Below are positions 9,843-18,545 of a stretch of DNA of 64,000 nt, in pieces. Position 1 is the stretch's first letter, and each line of letters opens with the position of its first letter. The stretch is taken from positions 94,848-158,847 of the forward strand of contig LGRD01000010.1 in NCBI GenBank assembly GCA_001263235.1. Reading direction: 5' to 3'. This DNA comes from Methylibium sp. NZG (GTDB lineage Bacteria; Pseudomonadota; Gammaproteobacteria; Burkholderiales; Burkholderiaceae_C). Position numbers and translations under genes: made by a program. The notes beneath the pieces are model-generated. The model was not told where the DNA came from. It made no database searches and was given only the letters and a program-made list of their open reading frames with translations.

Positions 9843-11417
9843 ATGGAGCCGCTGATGATTGCGCTGGCGTTTGTTGCCGGCTTCGCCGTGCAACTCGTGC
9901 GCTTGCCGCCAATGGTGGGCTTCCTGGCCTCCGGCTTTGCGCTCAATGCGATGGGGTTCGAGCGCAGCCCGATGCTCGACACCATCGCCAACCTGGGCGT
10001 GACGCTGCTGCTGTTCACCATCGGGCTGAAACTGGACATCCGCACGCTGCTGCGCGCCGAAGTCTGGGCCACGGCCAGTCTGCACCTCGTCGGCTCGACC
10101 CTGCTTTTCGCCGCCATCCTTTTCGTGCTGAAGGCGCTGGGCCTTTCCCTGGCGAGCGAACTGGGCTGGCCAGTGATGTTGCTGCTGGGCTTCGCGCTGA
10201 GCTTTTCGAGCACGGTGTTCGCGGTCAAGGTACTGGAAGAGCGCAGCGAGCTGGGTTCGTTCTACGGCCGCGTGGCCATCGGAATCCTGGTCATGCAGGA
10301 TGTTTTCGCGGTGATCTTTCTCAGCGCCTCCACCGGCAGCCTGCCCACGATCTGGGCACTCGGCCTGGTTGCGCTGTGGCCGGCGGCGAAGCTGATGCGC
10401 TTCATGCTCGACCGGGTCGGCCATGGCGACCTGCAAGTGCTGTACGGCTCCTTCCTGTCGCTGGCGGTGGGCTACAGCCTGTTCGAAGCCGTGGGCGTCA
10501 AAGGGGACCTGGGGGCCTTGATCGTGGGCATGCTGCTGGCGTCGCACCCGGCCACCGCGGGCCTGGCGAAGTCGCTCTTTCACATGAAGGAGCTGTTCTT
10601 GGTGGGCTTCTTCGTCAGCGTCGGGCTGGGGGCCCTGCCCAACCTGCCGATGATTGCGATGGCGCTTGTGCTGCTGCTGGTGCTGCCATTGAAAAGCGCG
10701 CTGTACTACGGCGTGTTGATGCGCTTCGGCTTGCGCACCCGCAGCGGCGTGCTGTCGACGCTGTCGTTGACCAACTACTCTGAGTTCGGGCTCATCGTCG
10801 CGGCGCTGGCCGCCGCTTCGGGCTGGTTGTCGGCCGAGTGGCTGGTGGTCATCTCGCTGGCCGTGGCGGGCAGCTTCGTGCTGGCCGCACCGTTGAATTC
10901 GGCCAGCGAACGCATCTACACCCGGCTCAAGGGGCCGCTGGCGCCGCTGCAGGCCACGTCGTTGCTGGCTGCCGACCAGCCGATTGCCGTCGACCAGGTC
11001 GATGCCGTGGTGCTGGGCCTGGGGCAGATCGGCAGCGGCGCCTACCTGCGCCTGAGCGAAGGCCACGGCCTGCGGGTGCTCGGTGTGGACAGCGACGCGG
11101 CCAAGCTGGAAGCCCACAAAGCAGCCGGCCGCCGCGTGATCGAAGGCGATGCGGTGGACTCCGACTTCTGGGACAAGCTGCTCCTCACCGACTCCGTCAA
11201 GCTCGTGCTGCTGGCCATGCCAGGCCATGCCGGCAACGTCCACGCGCTGCGGCAGCTCAGACACCGGGCGTTCAGTGGGCGCATCGCCGCCATCGTGCGC
11301 TACCCGGAAGAAATCGACGTCTTGAAGGGGCTGGGGGCCGACGCGGTGTTCCACATCTACGACGAGGCCGGGATGGCGTTTGCCGACGACGCGCTGGCCG
11401 GGCTCGCGGGTGGGTAG
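9843..11417 (+). CDS. CPA2-family cation:proton antiporter with RCK_N domain
   Basis: A membrane protein of about 524 residues. The N-terminal 370 residues form a Na+/H+ exchanger fold with about 11-12 hydrophobic helices. They include the LGVTLLLFTIGLKLDI motif and SFSSTVFAVKVLEE, which are typical of KefB/KefC/YbaL-like proteins. A cytoplasmic TrkA-N/RCK_N Rossmann domain follows, with nucleotide motif GLGQIGSG and the acidic residue in VLGVDSD. It probably exchanges potassium or sodium for protons, gated by a nucleotide or other ligand on the RCK domain. Start codons at 9828 (TTG), 9843 and 9855 are all in frame. The AGGAGGG at 9834-9840 is awkwardly close to 9843, so the exact start is uncertain. 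Confidence 0.88.
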   Translation: MEPLMIALAFVAGFAVQLVRLPPMVGFLASGFALNAMGFERSPMLDTIANLGVTLLLFTIGLKLDIRTLLRAEVWATASLHLVGSTLLFAAILFVLKALGLSLASELGWPVMLLLGFALSFSSTVFAVKVLEERSELGSFYGRVAIGILVMQDVFAVIFLSASTGSLPTIWALGLVALWPAAKLMRFMLDRVGHGDLQVLYGSFLSLAVGYSLFEAVGVKGDLGALIVGMLLASHPATAGLAKSLFHMKELFLVGFFVSVGLGALPNLPMIAMALVLLLVLPLKSALYYGVLMRFGLRTRSGVLSTLSLTNYSEFGLIVAALAAASGWLSAEWLVVISLAVAGSFVLAAPLNSASERIYTRLKGPLAPLQATSLLAADQPIAVDQVDAVVLGLGQIGSGAYLRLSEGHGLRVLGVDSDAAKLEAHKAAGRRVIEGDAVDSDFWDKLLLTDSVKLVLLAMPGHAGNVHALRQLRHRAFSGRIAAIVRYPEEIDVLKGLGADAVFHIYDEAGMAFADDALAGLAGG

Positions 11418-11435
11418 TTCGCGCGTGGTTGGTCT

Positions 11436-11512
11436 TGGCCTGCCCGGAGGGACTCGAACCCCCGACCCCCAGCTTAGAAGGCTGGTGCTCTATCCAGTTG
11501 AGCTACGGGCAG
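11436..11512 (-). tRNA. tRNA-Arg (anticodon TCT)
   Basis: A cloverleaf is readable on the minus strand: acceptor CTGCCCG paired with CGGGCAG, D-stem GCTC, anticodon loop CTTCTAA giving TCT, T-arm with GGTTCGA, discriminator G and an encoded CCA (11436-11438 on the plus strand as TGG). It is 77 bases including CCA. It lies 77 bases upstream, on the plus-strand map, of a tRNA-Pro in the same orientation, so the two are probably co-transcribed, tRNA-Pro first. Confidence 0.95.
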
Positions 11513-11589
11513 TGAGGCCCGCGAAGGCGGCGGGCTGTGGGCGCCTGAGCACGTGGGTGCCGCTCCTGCGCCTATGGGCGATTGGCTGG

Positions 11590-11666
11590 TGGTCGGGGTG
11601 GCGGGATTCGAACTCGCGACCTACTGGTCCCAAACCAGTTGCGCTACCAGGCTGCGCTACACCCCG
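11590..11666 (-). tRNA. tRNA-Pro (anticodon TGG)
   Basis: A minus-strand cloverleaf with acceptor CGGGGTG paired with CACCCCG, D-arm GCGCAGCCTGGTAGCGC, anticodon stem ACTGG/CCAGT enclosing TTTGGGA (anticodon TGG), T-arm GAGTTCGAATC, discriminator A and encoded CCA. It is 77 bases long, upstream of tRNA-Arg(TCT) in its direction of transcription. Confidence 0.96.
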
Positions 11667-11688
11667 AACGCCACGATTGTACGCAGGG

Positions 11689-12267
11689 TCAATCCGACAC
11701 CACGTCTGACACCGCGTCGACACGAACATCGGCCACAACGGTCTGCGTCGCAGGCGGCGGCAACATCAACTGCTGCGCCACGGCGATGCACTGGCGGATG
11801 TGCTGCTCGCAGACGAAGCGCAGCGCCGAATACGTGAGCAGCGCAGACAACGCCTGGCCCGCCACCGGCACGTACTTCGCGGCTTGCTGGGTGGTCAGCC
11901 GCACGCCGACGAGCTTGAGCGCTTGCAGGATCACCCCGCGCGTGACCAGCTTGCCCACCAGCAGGCTGCCGGCCGCCGACATCGCCTTGTAAACCACGAG
12001 CCGCCGCTCGGGCGCGAGCCTCTCGACCTGCTCGGGCGTGAGGCCGAAGGCGCGGTTGATCTCGGGGATGAGCTTGAGCAGCACGCCCACATCGGTGAGC
12101 CAGTCGAGGCCCGGAATCGGCACGACGGCCACGCCCGCGGCCACCAGCGAGCGGCGGTTGACCAGGCGCCGGCACTCGCGCGCGGCCGCCTCGATCTGCG
12201 CCGGCGTGCCCGGCACGACGACCCAGTCAACCGCCTCGGGCTTGGTTTGCGCGGGTCGCCGGTTCAT
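11689..12267 (-). CDS. small membrane-associated protein, possibly DUF697/YcjF-like
   Basis: A 192-residue protein. A soluble N-terminal third (QIEAAARECRRLVNRRSL) is followed by hydrophobic stretches AAGVAVVPIPGLDWLTDVGVLL and VYKAMSAAGSLLVGKLVTRGV, then AAKYVPVAGQALSALLTYSALRFV. The VPIPGLD pattern and paired amphipathic helices resemble the DUF697 domain attached to some YcjF-type or GTPase-linked membrane proteins. That match is by eye and not certain, and no enzyme motif is visible. It is downstream of the GlsB/YeaQ-like gene on the same strand, separated by a 7-bp tandem repeat, and may be co-expressed with it. Confidence 0.7.
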   Translation of the reverse strand: MNRRPAQTKPEAVDWVVVPGTPAQIEAAARECRRLVNRRSLVAAGVAVVPIPGLDWLTDVGVLLKLIPEINRAFGLTPEQVERLAPERRLVVYKAMSAAGSLLVGKLVTRGVILQALKLVGVRLTTQQAAKYVPVAGQALSALLTYSALRFVCEQHIRQCIAVAQQLMLPPPATQTVVADVRVDAVSDVVSD

Positions 12268-12271
12268 GGGC

Positions 12272-12292
12272 GGCTCGTGGCTCGTGGCTCGT
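12272..12292. repeat. 7-bp tandem repeat, three copies
   Basis: Three perfect copies of GGCTCGT on the plus strand lie exactly between the stop codon of the GlsB/YeaQ-like gene and the start of the DUF697-like gene. On the transcript they lie just before the start codon, so copy number could alter ribosome-binding spacing. This is speculation. Confidence 0.75.
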
Positions 12293-12547
12293 TCAGGAGC
12301 TCGACGAGCCCTTGAGCTTGCCGACGACGAACAGCAACACGATCGCGCCGACCACCGAGCCGATGAACCCGGCCCCCTGCCCCGCCGGATACCAGCCCAA
12401 CGCCTGGCCTGCGAAGCCCGCGATGAACGAGCCGGCGATGCCGAGCGCGGCGGTCAGGATCAAGCCGAGTTGCTGCGTGCCCGGCAGGATCGCGCGGGCC
12501 ACGAAGCCGACGAGCAGACCCACCAACGCCATCCACAAGATGCCCAT
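12293..12547 (-). CDS. GlsB/YeaQ/YmgE family (transglycosylase-associated) membrane protein
   Basis: An 84-residue, very hydrophobic protein with three membrane segments: MALVGLLVGFVARAILPG, LILTAALGIAGSFIAGFAG and GFIGSVVGAIVLLFVVGKL. The LLVGFVARAILPG opening and the Gly-rich second helix are typical of the GlsB/YeaQ/YmgE family. These small inner-membrane proteins are often stress-induced, and their biochemical role is not settled. The ATG at 12547 is preceded by AGGAG at good spacing. The frame is open far upstream, but that extension is low-quality shadow sequence. It is followed on the same strand by the DUF697-like gene. Confidence 0.88.
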   Translation of the reverse strand: MGILWMALVGLLVGFVARAILPGTQQLGLILTAALGIAGSFIAGFAGQALGWYPAGQGAGFIGSVVGAIVLLFVVGKLKGSSSS

Positions 12548-12717
12548 GCGCTTCTCCTGAGTGAAAAGTTGTCTGACTGACGAGAACTGTCGAAGGCCCG
12601 GCTTCCAACGCAGCGCCGGCAGGCCGGGCCCCGGCGGCGACCGCAATGTAGCTGATCGAGCGATGCTGCGTAGCGCCGATCCCGCCCGCGGAGCGTGGGT
12701 GAACCCAGCCCGTTGCC

Positions 12718-15700
12718 TTACACGGACAGTTGGCTCCAGACTTTCTCCAGCCGCTTGACGCTGACCGGCTGGGGCGTGCGCAGCTCCTGCGCGAACAGGC
12801 TCACACGCAGCTCTTCGAGCAACCAGCGGAATTCGTCGAGCCGTGCGTCGGGTGTGCCGCGGCGCTCGGCGAGCACCCGCCAGTAGCGTTGCTCGACGGG
12901 GCGCAGTTCGGCCAGCCGGTCGGCGTCGCGCTGCGGGTCGGCGCGCAGCTTGTCCAGCCGCATCACGACGGCCTTGAGGTAGCGCGGCAGGTGCGCCAGT
13001 TGCGGCCACGGCGTGGCGACGATGAAGCGCTTGGGCACGAGGCGCGAGAGTTGGGCGGTGACATCGTCGCTCACCTCTTTCGGTGCGCGCGCGTCTTTCA
13101 CTTTGCGCACGGCAGCGGTGTACTCGGCCAGCACCCCACCCGCGCTGCGCGCGACTTCGCCGGCGATCAATGTCAAGCGGCCGCGCCCTTCGGCCAAGCG
13201 CCGCGCGAACGAGCCAGCGTCGGTGGGCAGCGGGTCGGCCAGGAAGGCGCGCTCCAGCGCGAGTTCGATGACCTGGTCGCGCAGCTCGTCGGCGGTGCCC
13301 AACGGCAGGTAAGCGACGGCCATCTTCTGCAGGTCGGGGATGTTCTTCTCAAGGTACTTCAGCGAGTCGCGGATTTGCAGCGCCACCAGCCGGCGCAGGC
13401 CGGCGCGGTGTTTCTGCGCGGCGACATCGGGCTCGTCGAAGACTTCGATCTCGATGTGCGTGAGCTTGTCGATCAGCGCCGGGAACCCGATCAGCGATTG
13501 CGCGCCGCGGCGGATTTCCATCAGCTCGGGCAGGTCGCCGAAGGTCCAGTCGGTGTGCTTCTCGGCAGGCTTGTGGGCCGCTGGCGCAGATGCGGCGGCC
13601 TGGTCGCCAGGCGGCTGCTTGGCGTTCGGGTTTGCGGTCGGGCCCAGCTTCGGGCTGGACTCGGCCGCAGCGCCGAGGGGCGGCTGCGCAGCCGTTTCGG
13701 CACGTGGCGCCGCCTTCAACACCGCCAGCGCCTGGAAGGCCGAGCGCGCCTGCCCGCCCAGTTCCGCTTTCAGCGCTGCCAGATTGCGCCCGGTTCCGAG
13801 CTGCCGGCCGTGTTCGTCGACAACGCGGAAGTTCATCAACAAGTGCGCAGGCACCTGCTCCAGCTTGAAGTCGGCGCGTTTGATGTCGAGCTGGGTCTTG
13901 TCGCGCACGCTCTTGAGCAGCACGTCGAGCAGGCCGCCCTGCGCAAAGTCGTGCGTGGCGACGAACTCGTCCACGTAGTCGGGCAAAGGCACCAGCCGCG
14001 CGCGCGGCTTCTGGTGCAGGCTCTTCACCAGCGCCAGCACCTTGTCCTTCAGCATGCCGGGCACGAGCCACTCGCAGCGCTCGTCGTTCACCTGGTTCAG
14101 CGAGTAGATCGGCACCGTCACGGTGACGCCGTCTTTCGCGTCGCCCGGCTCGTGCAGGTAGCTCGCAGCGCAATCGACGCCGCCCAGGCGGATCGTCTTC
14201 GGGAACGCCGCGGTCGTGATGCCCGCCGCCTCGTGGCGCATCAGCTCCTCGCGCGTGAGCAGCAGCAGTCGGGGCTGGCGCTTGATCTCCTCGCGGTACC
14301 AGCGTTCCAGCGTGTGGCCGCTGAACACGTCGGCCGGCAACTGCTGGTCGTAGAAGGCGTGGATCAGCTCGTCGTCGACCAGCACGTCTTGCCGGCGCGA
14401 CTTGTGCTCCAGCTCTTCGACCTGCGCAATCAGCTTGCGGTTGGCGGCGAGGAAGGGCAGCGGGCTGTCCCAGGTGTCTTCCTTCAGGCCGGCCACCAAC
14501 GCCTCGCGGATGAAGATCTCGCGTGCCGCCGCCGGGTCGACCTTGCCGAAGTTCACGCGCCGGTTGCTGTAGATCACGATGCCGTACAGCGTGGCGCGCT
14601 CCAGCGCCACCACCTCGGCCGCCTTCTTCTCCCAGTGGGGTTCGAGCAACTGCGTCTTGATGACGTGGCCGGCAATTGACGGCAGCCACTGCGGCTCGAT
14701 GGCGGCGATGCCGCGGCCGAAGAGCCGCGTCGTCTCGACGAGTTCGGCCGCGACGATCCAGCGCCCCGGCTTTTTCGACAGATTCGCGCCCGGGTGGCGG
14801 TAGAAGCGGATGCCACGTGCACCGAGGTACCACTCGTCCTCGTCGCTCTTGCAGCCGATGTTGCCGAGCAGCCCGGCGAGCATCGACAAGTGCAGTTGTT
14901 CGTAGGTGGCGGGCAGCGTGTTCAGGCGCCAGCCGTGCTCTGCCACCACCGTGTGGAGCTGCGAGTGGATGTCGCGCCACTCGCGCACGCGGCGTGGCGA
15001 GATGAAGTGGTCGCGCAGCAGTTGCTCCTGCTTGCGGTGCGAGAGCTTGTGGCCCGCGGCGTCTGGCGCTCCGGCCGCAGCGGCACCGCGCCGCGCCGGG
15101 GCCGGCGCGCCGTCGGGTTGTGCGGAGGGTGAGTGAACGCCGCGCGACGCTTCCAACCACTTCCACAACTTCAAGTCGCCGAGGAACTCCGAGCGCTCGT
15201 CGTCGAACTTCTTGTGCGCCGCATCCGCCGCCTGCTGGTGTTCGAGCGGCCGGTCGCGCACGTTCTGCACGCTGAACGCGCTGGCGATGATCAGCACCTC
15301 GGTCAGCGCCTGGCGCTCCTTGGCCTCCAAAATCATGCGGCCGACGCGCGGGTCGAGCGGCAACTTCGAGAGTTCGCGGCCGATCGGCGTCAGCTCGTTG
15401 GCTTCATCGACCGCGCCCAGTTCGGCGAGCAACTGGTAGCCGTCGGCGATGGCCCGGCGCGGCGGTGGCTCCAGGAAAGGAAAGTCCTCGACCGTGCCCA
15501 GGCCGAGCGACTTCATCCGCAAGATCACGCCGGCCAGCGACGACCGCATGATCTCCGGGTCGGTGAAGCGCGGCCGGCCGGCGAAGTCTTTTTCGTCGTA
15601 GAGGCGAATGCAGATGCCATTGCTGACGCGCCCGCAGCGCCCGGCGCGCTGGTTGGCCGCCGCCTGGCTGATCGGCTCGACCAGCAACTGCTCGACCTTG

Positions 15701-16749
15701 TTGCGGTAGCTGTAGCGCTTGATGCGCGCGGTGCCGGCGTCGATGACGTACTGGATGCCAGGCACCGTCAGCGAGGTTTCTGCCACGTTGGTGGAGAGCA
15801 CGATGCGGCGCGCGCTGTGCGGCTCGAAGACGGCGTCCTGCTCCTGCTGGCTGAGTCTTGCGAACAGAGGAACGACTTCAACCCCCGGCGGATGGTGCTT
15901 GCGCAGGTGGTCGGCGGCTTCTCGAATCTCGCGTTCGCCGGGCAGGAAGACCAGCGCATCGCCAGCACCTTCGCGCCAGAGTTCGTCGACGGCATCGCCG
16001 ATGGCGTTGTTCAGGTCGTACTCGCGGCTTTCCTCGAACGGCCGCCAGCGCTGTTCGACCGGGAACAGCCGGCCCGAGACTTGGATGACCGGCGCCGGCC
16101 CGTCCTTCGATGCGAAGTGCTGCGCGAACCGATCGGCGTCGATCGTTGCCGACGTGACGATCACCTTCAGGTCGGGCCGACGCGGCAAGACTTGCCGCAG
16201 ATGGCCGAGCAGGAAGTCGATGTTCAGGCTGCGCTCGTGCGCCTCGTCGATGATCAGCGTGTCGTAGGCGCGCAGCAGCGGGTCGCTCTGTGTTTCGGCC
16301 AGCAAGATGCCGTCGGTCATCAGCTTGACCGTGGCGCCGCCTTGCAAACGGTCCTGAAAGCGCACCTTGAAGCCGACGACCTCACCGAGCGGCGAATTCA
16401 ACTCCTGCGCGATGCGCTTGGCCACACTCGACGCCGCGATGCGTCGTGGCTGCGTGTGGCCGATCAGCCCCTGGCCACCGGCGCCGATGCCGCGCCCCAG
16501 GGACAACACGATCTTGGGCAACTGCGTGGTCTTGCCCGAGCCGGTTTCGCCGCAGACGATCACGACCTGGTGCGCTGAGATGGCTTGCGCAATCTCGTCA
16601 CGCCGCGCGGAGACCGGCAGCGATTCAGGGAACGTGATCGGCGGCACCGCGTTGGCGGGCCGGCGTTGCGGTGGGCGATGGAGTGGAGGCGGTGCAGACA
16701 CGAGGCGCGGATTATCGGAGAAGGCGTCGCGCCGCAGGGTGTCGCGCAT
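12718..16749 (-). CDS. hrpA: ATP-dependent RNA helicase HrpA (DEAH box)
   Basis: A long DEAH-box helicase of about 1343 residues from this start. Walker A GETGSGKTT is at about residues 67-75, with IGHTQPRRIAASSVA (motif Ia), LIIDEAHERS (motif II), VTSATID (motif III), the helicase C core ending NQRAGRCGR (motif VI), the HA2/OB-fold region, and the long HrpA-specific C-terminal extension. Length fits bacterial HrpA (about 1300). HrpA resolves stalled, collided ribosomes by pulling on the mRNA. Start codons at 16749 and 16776 are both in frame, and a longer frame would overlap divergent argA. The leader before the helicase core is poorly conserved, so the exact start is uncertain. Promoters for hrpA and argA must lie in the short space around 16750-16790. 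Confidence 0.94.
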   Translation of the reverse strand: MRDTLRRDAFSDNPRLVSAPPPLHRPPQRRPANAVPPITFPESLPVSARRDEIAQAISAHQVVIVCGETGSGKTTQLPKIVLSLGRGIGAGGQGLIGHTQPRRIAASSVAKRIAQELNSPLGEVVGFKVRFQDRLQGGATVKLMTDGILLAETQSDPLLRAYDTLIIDEAHERSLNIDFLLGHLRQVLPRRPDLKVIVTSATIDADRFAQHFASKDGPAPVIQVSGRLFPVEQRWRPFEESREYDLNNAIGDAVDELWREGAGDALVFLPGEREIREAADHLRKHHPPGVEVVPLFARLSQQEQDAVFEPHSARRIVLSTNVAETSLTVPGIQYVIDAGTARIKRYSYRNKVEQLLVEPISQAAANQRAGRCGRVSNGICIRLYDEKDFAGRPRFTDPEIMRSSLAGVILRMKSLGLGTVEDFPFLEPPPRRAIADGYQLLAELGAVDEANELTPIGRELSKLPLDPRVGRMILEAKERQALTEVLIIASAFSVQNVRDRPLEHQQAADAAHKKFDDERSEFLGDLKLWKWLEASRGVHSPSAQPDGAPAPARRGAAAAGAPDAAGHKLSHRKQEQLLRDHFISPRRVREWRDIHSQLHTVVAEHGWRLNTLPATYEQLHLSMLAGLLGNIGCKSDEDEWYLGARGIRFYRHPGANLSKKPGRWIVAAELVETTRLFGRGIAAIEPQWLPSIAGHVIKTQLLEPHWEKKAAEVVALERATLYGIVIYSNRRVNFGKVDPAAAREIFIREALVAGLKEDTWDSPLPFLAANRKLIAQVEELEHKSRRQDVLVDDELIHAFYDQQLPADVFSGHTLERWYREEIKRQPRLLLLTREELMRHEAAGITTAAFPKTIRLGGVDCAASYLHEPGDAKDGVTVTVPIYSLNQVNDERCEWLVPGMLKDKVLALVKSLHQKPRARLVPLPDYVDEFVATHDFAQGGLLDVLLKSVRDKTQLDIKRADFKLEQVPAHLLMNFRVVDEHGRQLGTGRNLAALKAELGGQARSAFQALAVLKAAPRAETAAQPPLGAAAESSPKLGPTANPNAKQPPGDQAAASAPAAHKPAEKHTDWTFGDLPELMEIRRGAQSLIGFPALIDKLTHIEIEVFDEPDVAAQKHRAGLRRLVALQIRDSLKYLEKNIPDLQKMAVAYLPLGTADELRDQVIELALERAFLADPLPTDAGSFARRLAEGRGRLTLIAGEVARSAGGVLAEYTAAVRKVKDARAPKEVSDDVTAQLSRLVPKRFIVATPWPQLAHLPRYLKAVVMRLDKLRADPQRDADRLAELRPVEQRYWRVLAERRGTPDARLDEFRWLLEELRVSLFAQELRTPQPVSVKRLEKVWSQLSV

Positions 16750-16789
16750 GGCATGGGGCAGAATCCGGGTCGCCATTGCCCAGCCCTTC

Positions 16790-18127
16790 ATGAGCCTCGT
16801 CTTCCCCCACACCTTCGTGCCCTGGTTCCGCGCCGTGGCACCGCACATCCACGCTTACCACGGCAAGACCTTCGTGGTGGCGATTGCCGGCGAGTTGATC
16901 GCGGCGGGCCGGCTGAGCCCATTTGCACAGGACCTGGCGATCCTGCATGCGATGGGCATCAAGCTCGTGCTCGTGCACGGATTTCGGCCGCAGGTGAACG
17001 AGCAGCTGCGTGCCAAAGGGCACGAGTCGCGCTACAGCCACGGCCTGCGCATCACCGACGCGGTGGCGCTCGACTGCGCGCAGGAGGCGGCCGGGCAGTT
17101 GCGCTTCGAGATCGAAGCGGCGTTCTCGCAAGGGCTGCCGAACACACCGATGGCCAACGCCATCGTGCGTGTGGTGTCGGGCAACTTCCTCACCGCGCGG
17201 CCGGTGGGCATCGTCGACGGCGTGAACTTCATGCACAGCGGCGTGGTGCGCAAGGTGGACGGTGCGGCCATCACGCGCGCCATTGACATCGGCGCGATGG
17301 TGCTGCTGTCGCCGTTCGGCTTTTCGCCCACCGGCGAGGCCTTCAACCTGACGATGGAAGACGTGGCCACGAGCACGGCCATCGCGTTGCAGGCCGACAA
17401 GCTGCTGTTCATCACCGAGGTGGCGGGCATCCACGAACAGCTCGACGATGCCGAGAGCCCGATCGACACCGAACTCTCGCTGGCCGAGGCCGAACGGCTG
17501 CTCGCCTCGCTGCCGGCGCCAGCCCAGCCGACCGACCCGGCGTTCTACTTGCAGCACTGCGTGAAGGCGTGCCGCGGCGGCGTCGAGCGCTCGCACATCC
17601 TGCCGTTCGCAGTGGACGGCGCGCTGCTGATGGAGGTGTTCACGCACGACGGCATCGGCACGATGGTGGTCGATGAGAAGCTGGAGAGCCTGCGTGAAGC
17701 GACGGCCGACGACATCGGCGGTGTGCTTCAGTTGATCGAGCCCTTCGAGCGCGACGGCACGCTCGTCAAGCGCGACCGCACCGAGATCGAGCGCGACATC
17801 GGCCACTACACCGTGATCGAGCACGACGGCGTGATCTTCGGCTGCGCCGCACTGTATCCCTATCCGGAAGCGAAGACGGCCGAGATGGCGGCGCTGACGG
17901 TGTCACCGCAAGTGCAGAGCCAGGGCGACGGCGAGCGCATCCTGAAGCGCGTCGAGCAGCGCGCCAAGGGCATGGGGCTGGACAGCATCTTCGTGCTGAC
18001 GACGCGCACGATGCACTGGTTCATCAAGCGCGGCTTCAACCCGGTCGACCCCGACTGGCTGCCCGAAGCGCGCAAACGCAAGTACAACTGGGACCGAAAG
18101 TCCCAGGTGCTGGTCAAGAAACTTTGA
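16790..18127 (+). CDS. argA: amino-acid N-acetyltransferase (N-acetylglutamate synthase)
   Basis: A 445-residue classical ArgA. The amino-acid-kinase-like domain (residues 1 to about 290) has [39 protein letters not shown] and [17 protein letters not shown]. It is followed by a C-terminal GNAT domain ([16 protein letters not shown], then [21 protein letters not shown] and the acetyl-CoA loop [11 protein letters not shown]). The enzyme makes N-acetylglutamate, the first step of arginine synthesis, and is normally inhibited by arginine through the kinase-like domain. The ATG at 16790 gives the usual N-terminus ([20 protein letters not shown]). It is followed 11 bases later by yggX and is divergent from hrpA. 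Confidence 0.96.
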   Translation: MSLVFPHTFVPWFRAVAPHIHAYHGKTFVVAIAGELIAAGRLSPFAQDLAILHAMGIKLVLVHGFRPQVNEQLRAKGHESRYSHGLRITDAVALDCAQEAAGQLRFEIEAAFSQGLPNTPMANAIVRVVSGNFLTARPVGIVDGVNFMHSGVVRKVDGAAITRAIDIGAMVLLSPFGFSPTGEAFNLTMEDVATSTAIALQADKLLFITEVAGIHEQLDDAESPIDTELSLAEAERLLASLPAPAQPTDPAFYLQHCVKACRGGVERSHILPFAVDGALLMEVFTHDGIGTMVVDEKLESLREATADDIGGVLQLIEPFERDGTLVKRDRTEIERDIGHYTVIEHDGVIFGCAALYPYPEAKTAEMAALTVSPQVQSQGDGERILKRVEQRAKGMGLDSIFVLTTRTMHWFIKRGFNPVDPDWLPEARKRKYNWDRKSQVLVKKL

Positions 18128-18138
18128 GGAGCCACACC

Positions 18139-18411
18139 ATGGCACGCACCGTTCAATGTGTTCACCTGAAAAAAGAGGGCGAGGGCATGGACTACTCGCC
18201 CTACCCCGGCGAGCTGGGCAAGCGCATCTACAACCAGATCAGCAAGGAAGCCTGGCAACTGTGGATGAAACACCAGACCATGCTGGTGAATGAGAACCGC
18301 CTGAACCTCGCCGATCAGCGCTCGCGCCAGTACCTGGCGCGGCAGATGGAGCTGTTCTTCTTCGGCGACGGGGGCGACAAGCCGGCGGGTTACGTGCCGC
18401 CGACCACCTGA
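18139..18411 (+). CDS. yggX: Fe(2+)-trafficking protein YggX
   Basis: A 90-residue cytoplasmic protein matching the YggX family end to end: [19 protein letters not shown] with the single conserved cysteine, [35 protein letters not shown] and a C-terminal tail. YggX helps protect iron-sulfur clusters from oxidative damage and takes part in ferrous iron handling. It starts 11 bases after argA, so it probably shares that transcript, and it lies just upstream of a ferric-iron binding-protein gene. Confidence 0.96.
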   Translation: MARTVQCVHLKKEGEGMDYSPYPGELGKRIYNQISKEAWQLWMKHQTMLVNENRLNLADQRSRQYLARQMELFFFGDGGDKPAGYVPPTT

Positions 18412-18471
18412 CGCCTGAACGGCCGATCGACGCACGACCCAAGCGGAAAATCGAAGACCGAAGTTCCGAGA

Positions 18472-18499
18472 TTCTCAAAGTTACTGAGAACGATTCGCG
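18472..18499 (+). promoter_or_regulatory. possible Fur-like operator upstream of the ferric-iron binding protein
   Basis: TTCTCA-N7-TGAGAA forms a perfect inverted repeat at 18472-18490. The adjoining TGAGAACGATTCGCG at 18485-18499 matches about 9 of 14 positions of the 7-1-7 Fur pattern (TGATAAT-N-ATTATCA). It sits about 50 bases before the start codon of an iron-uptake gene, where Fur would be expected. The match is weak, so this is only a candidate. Confidence 0.4.
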
Positions 18500-18545
18500 T
18501 TTGCAGGTAGACTTCACTGGTCTCAACCGACCACGGAGGTCTTTC

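Noticed and set aside
12730..14679. 649-residue plus-strand open frame opposite hrpA
   Set aside because: Shadow of the helicase gene; composition typical of antisense GC-rich DNA.
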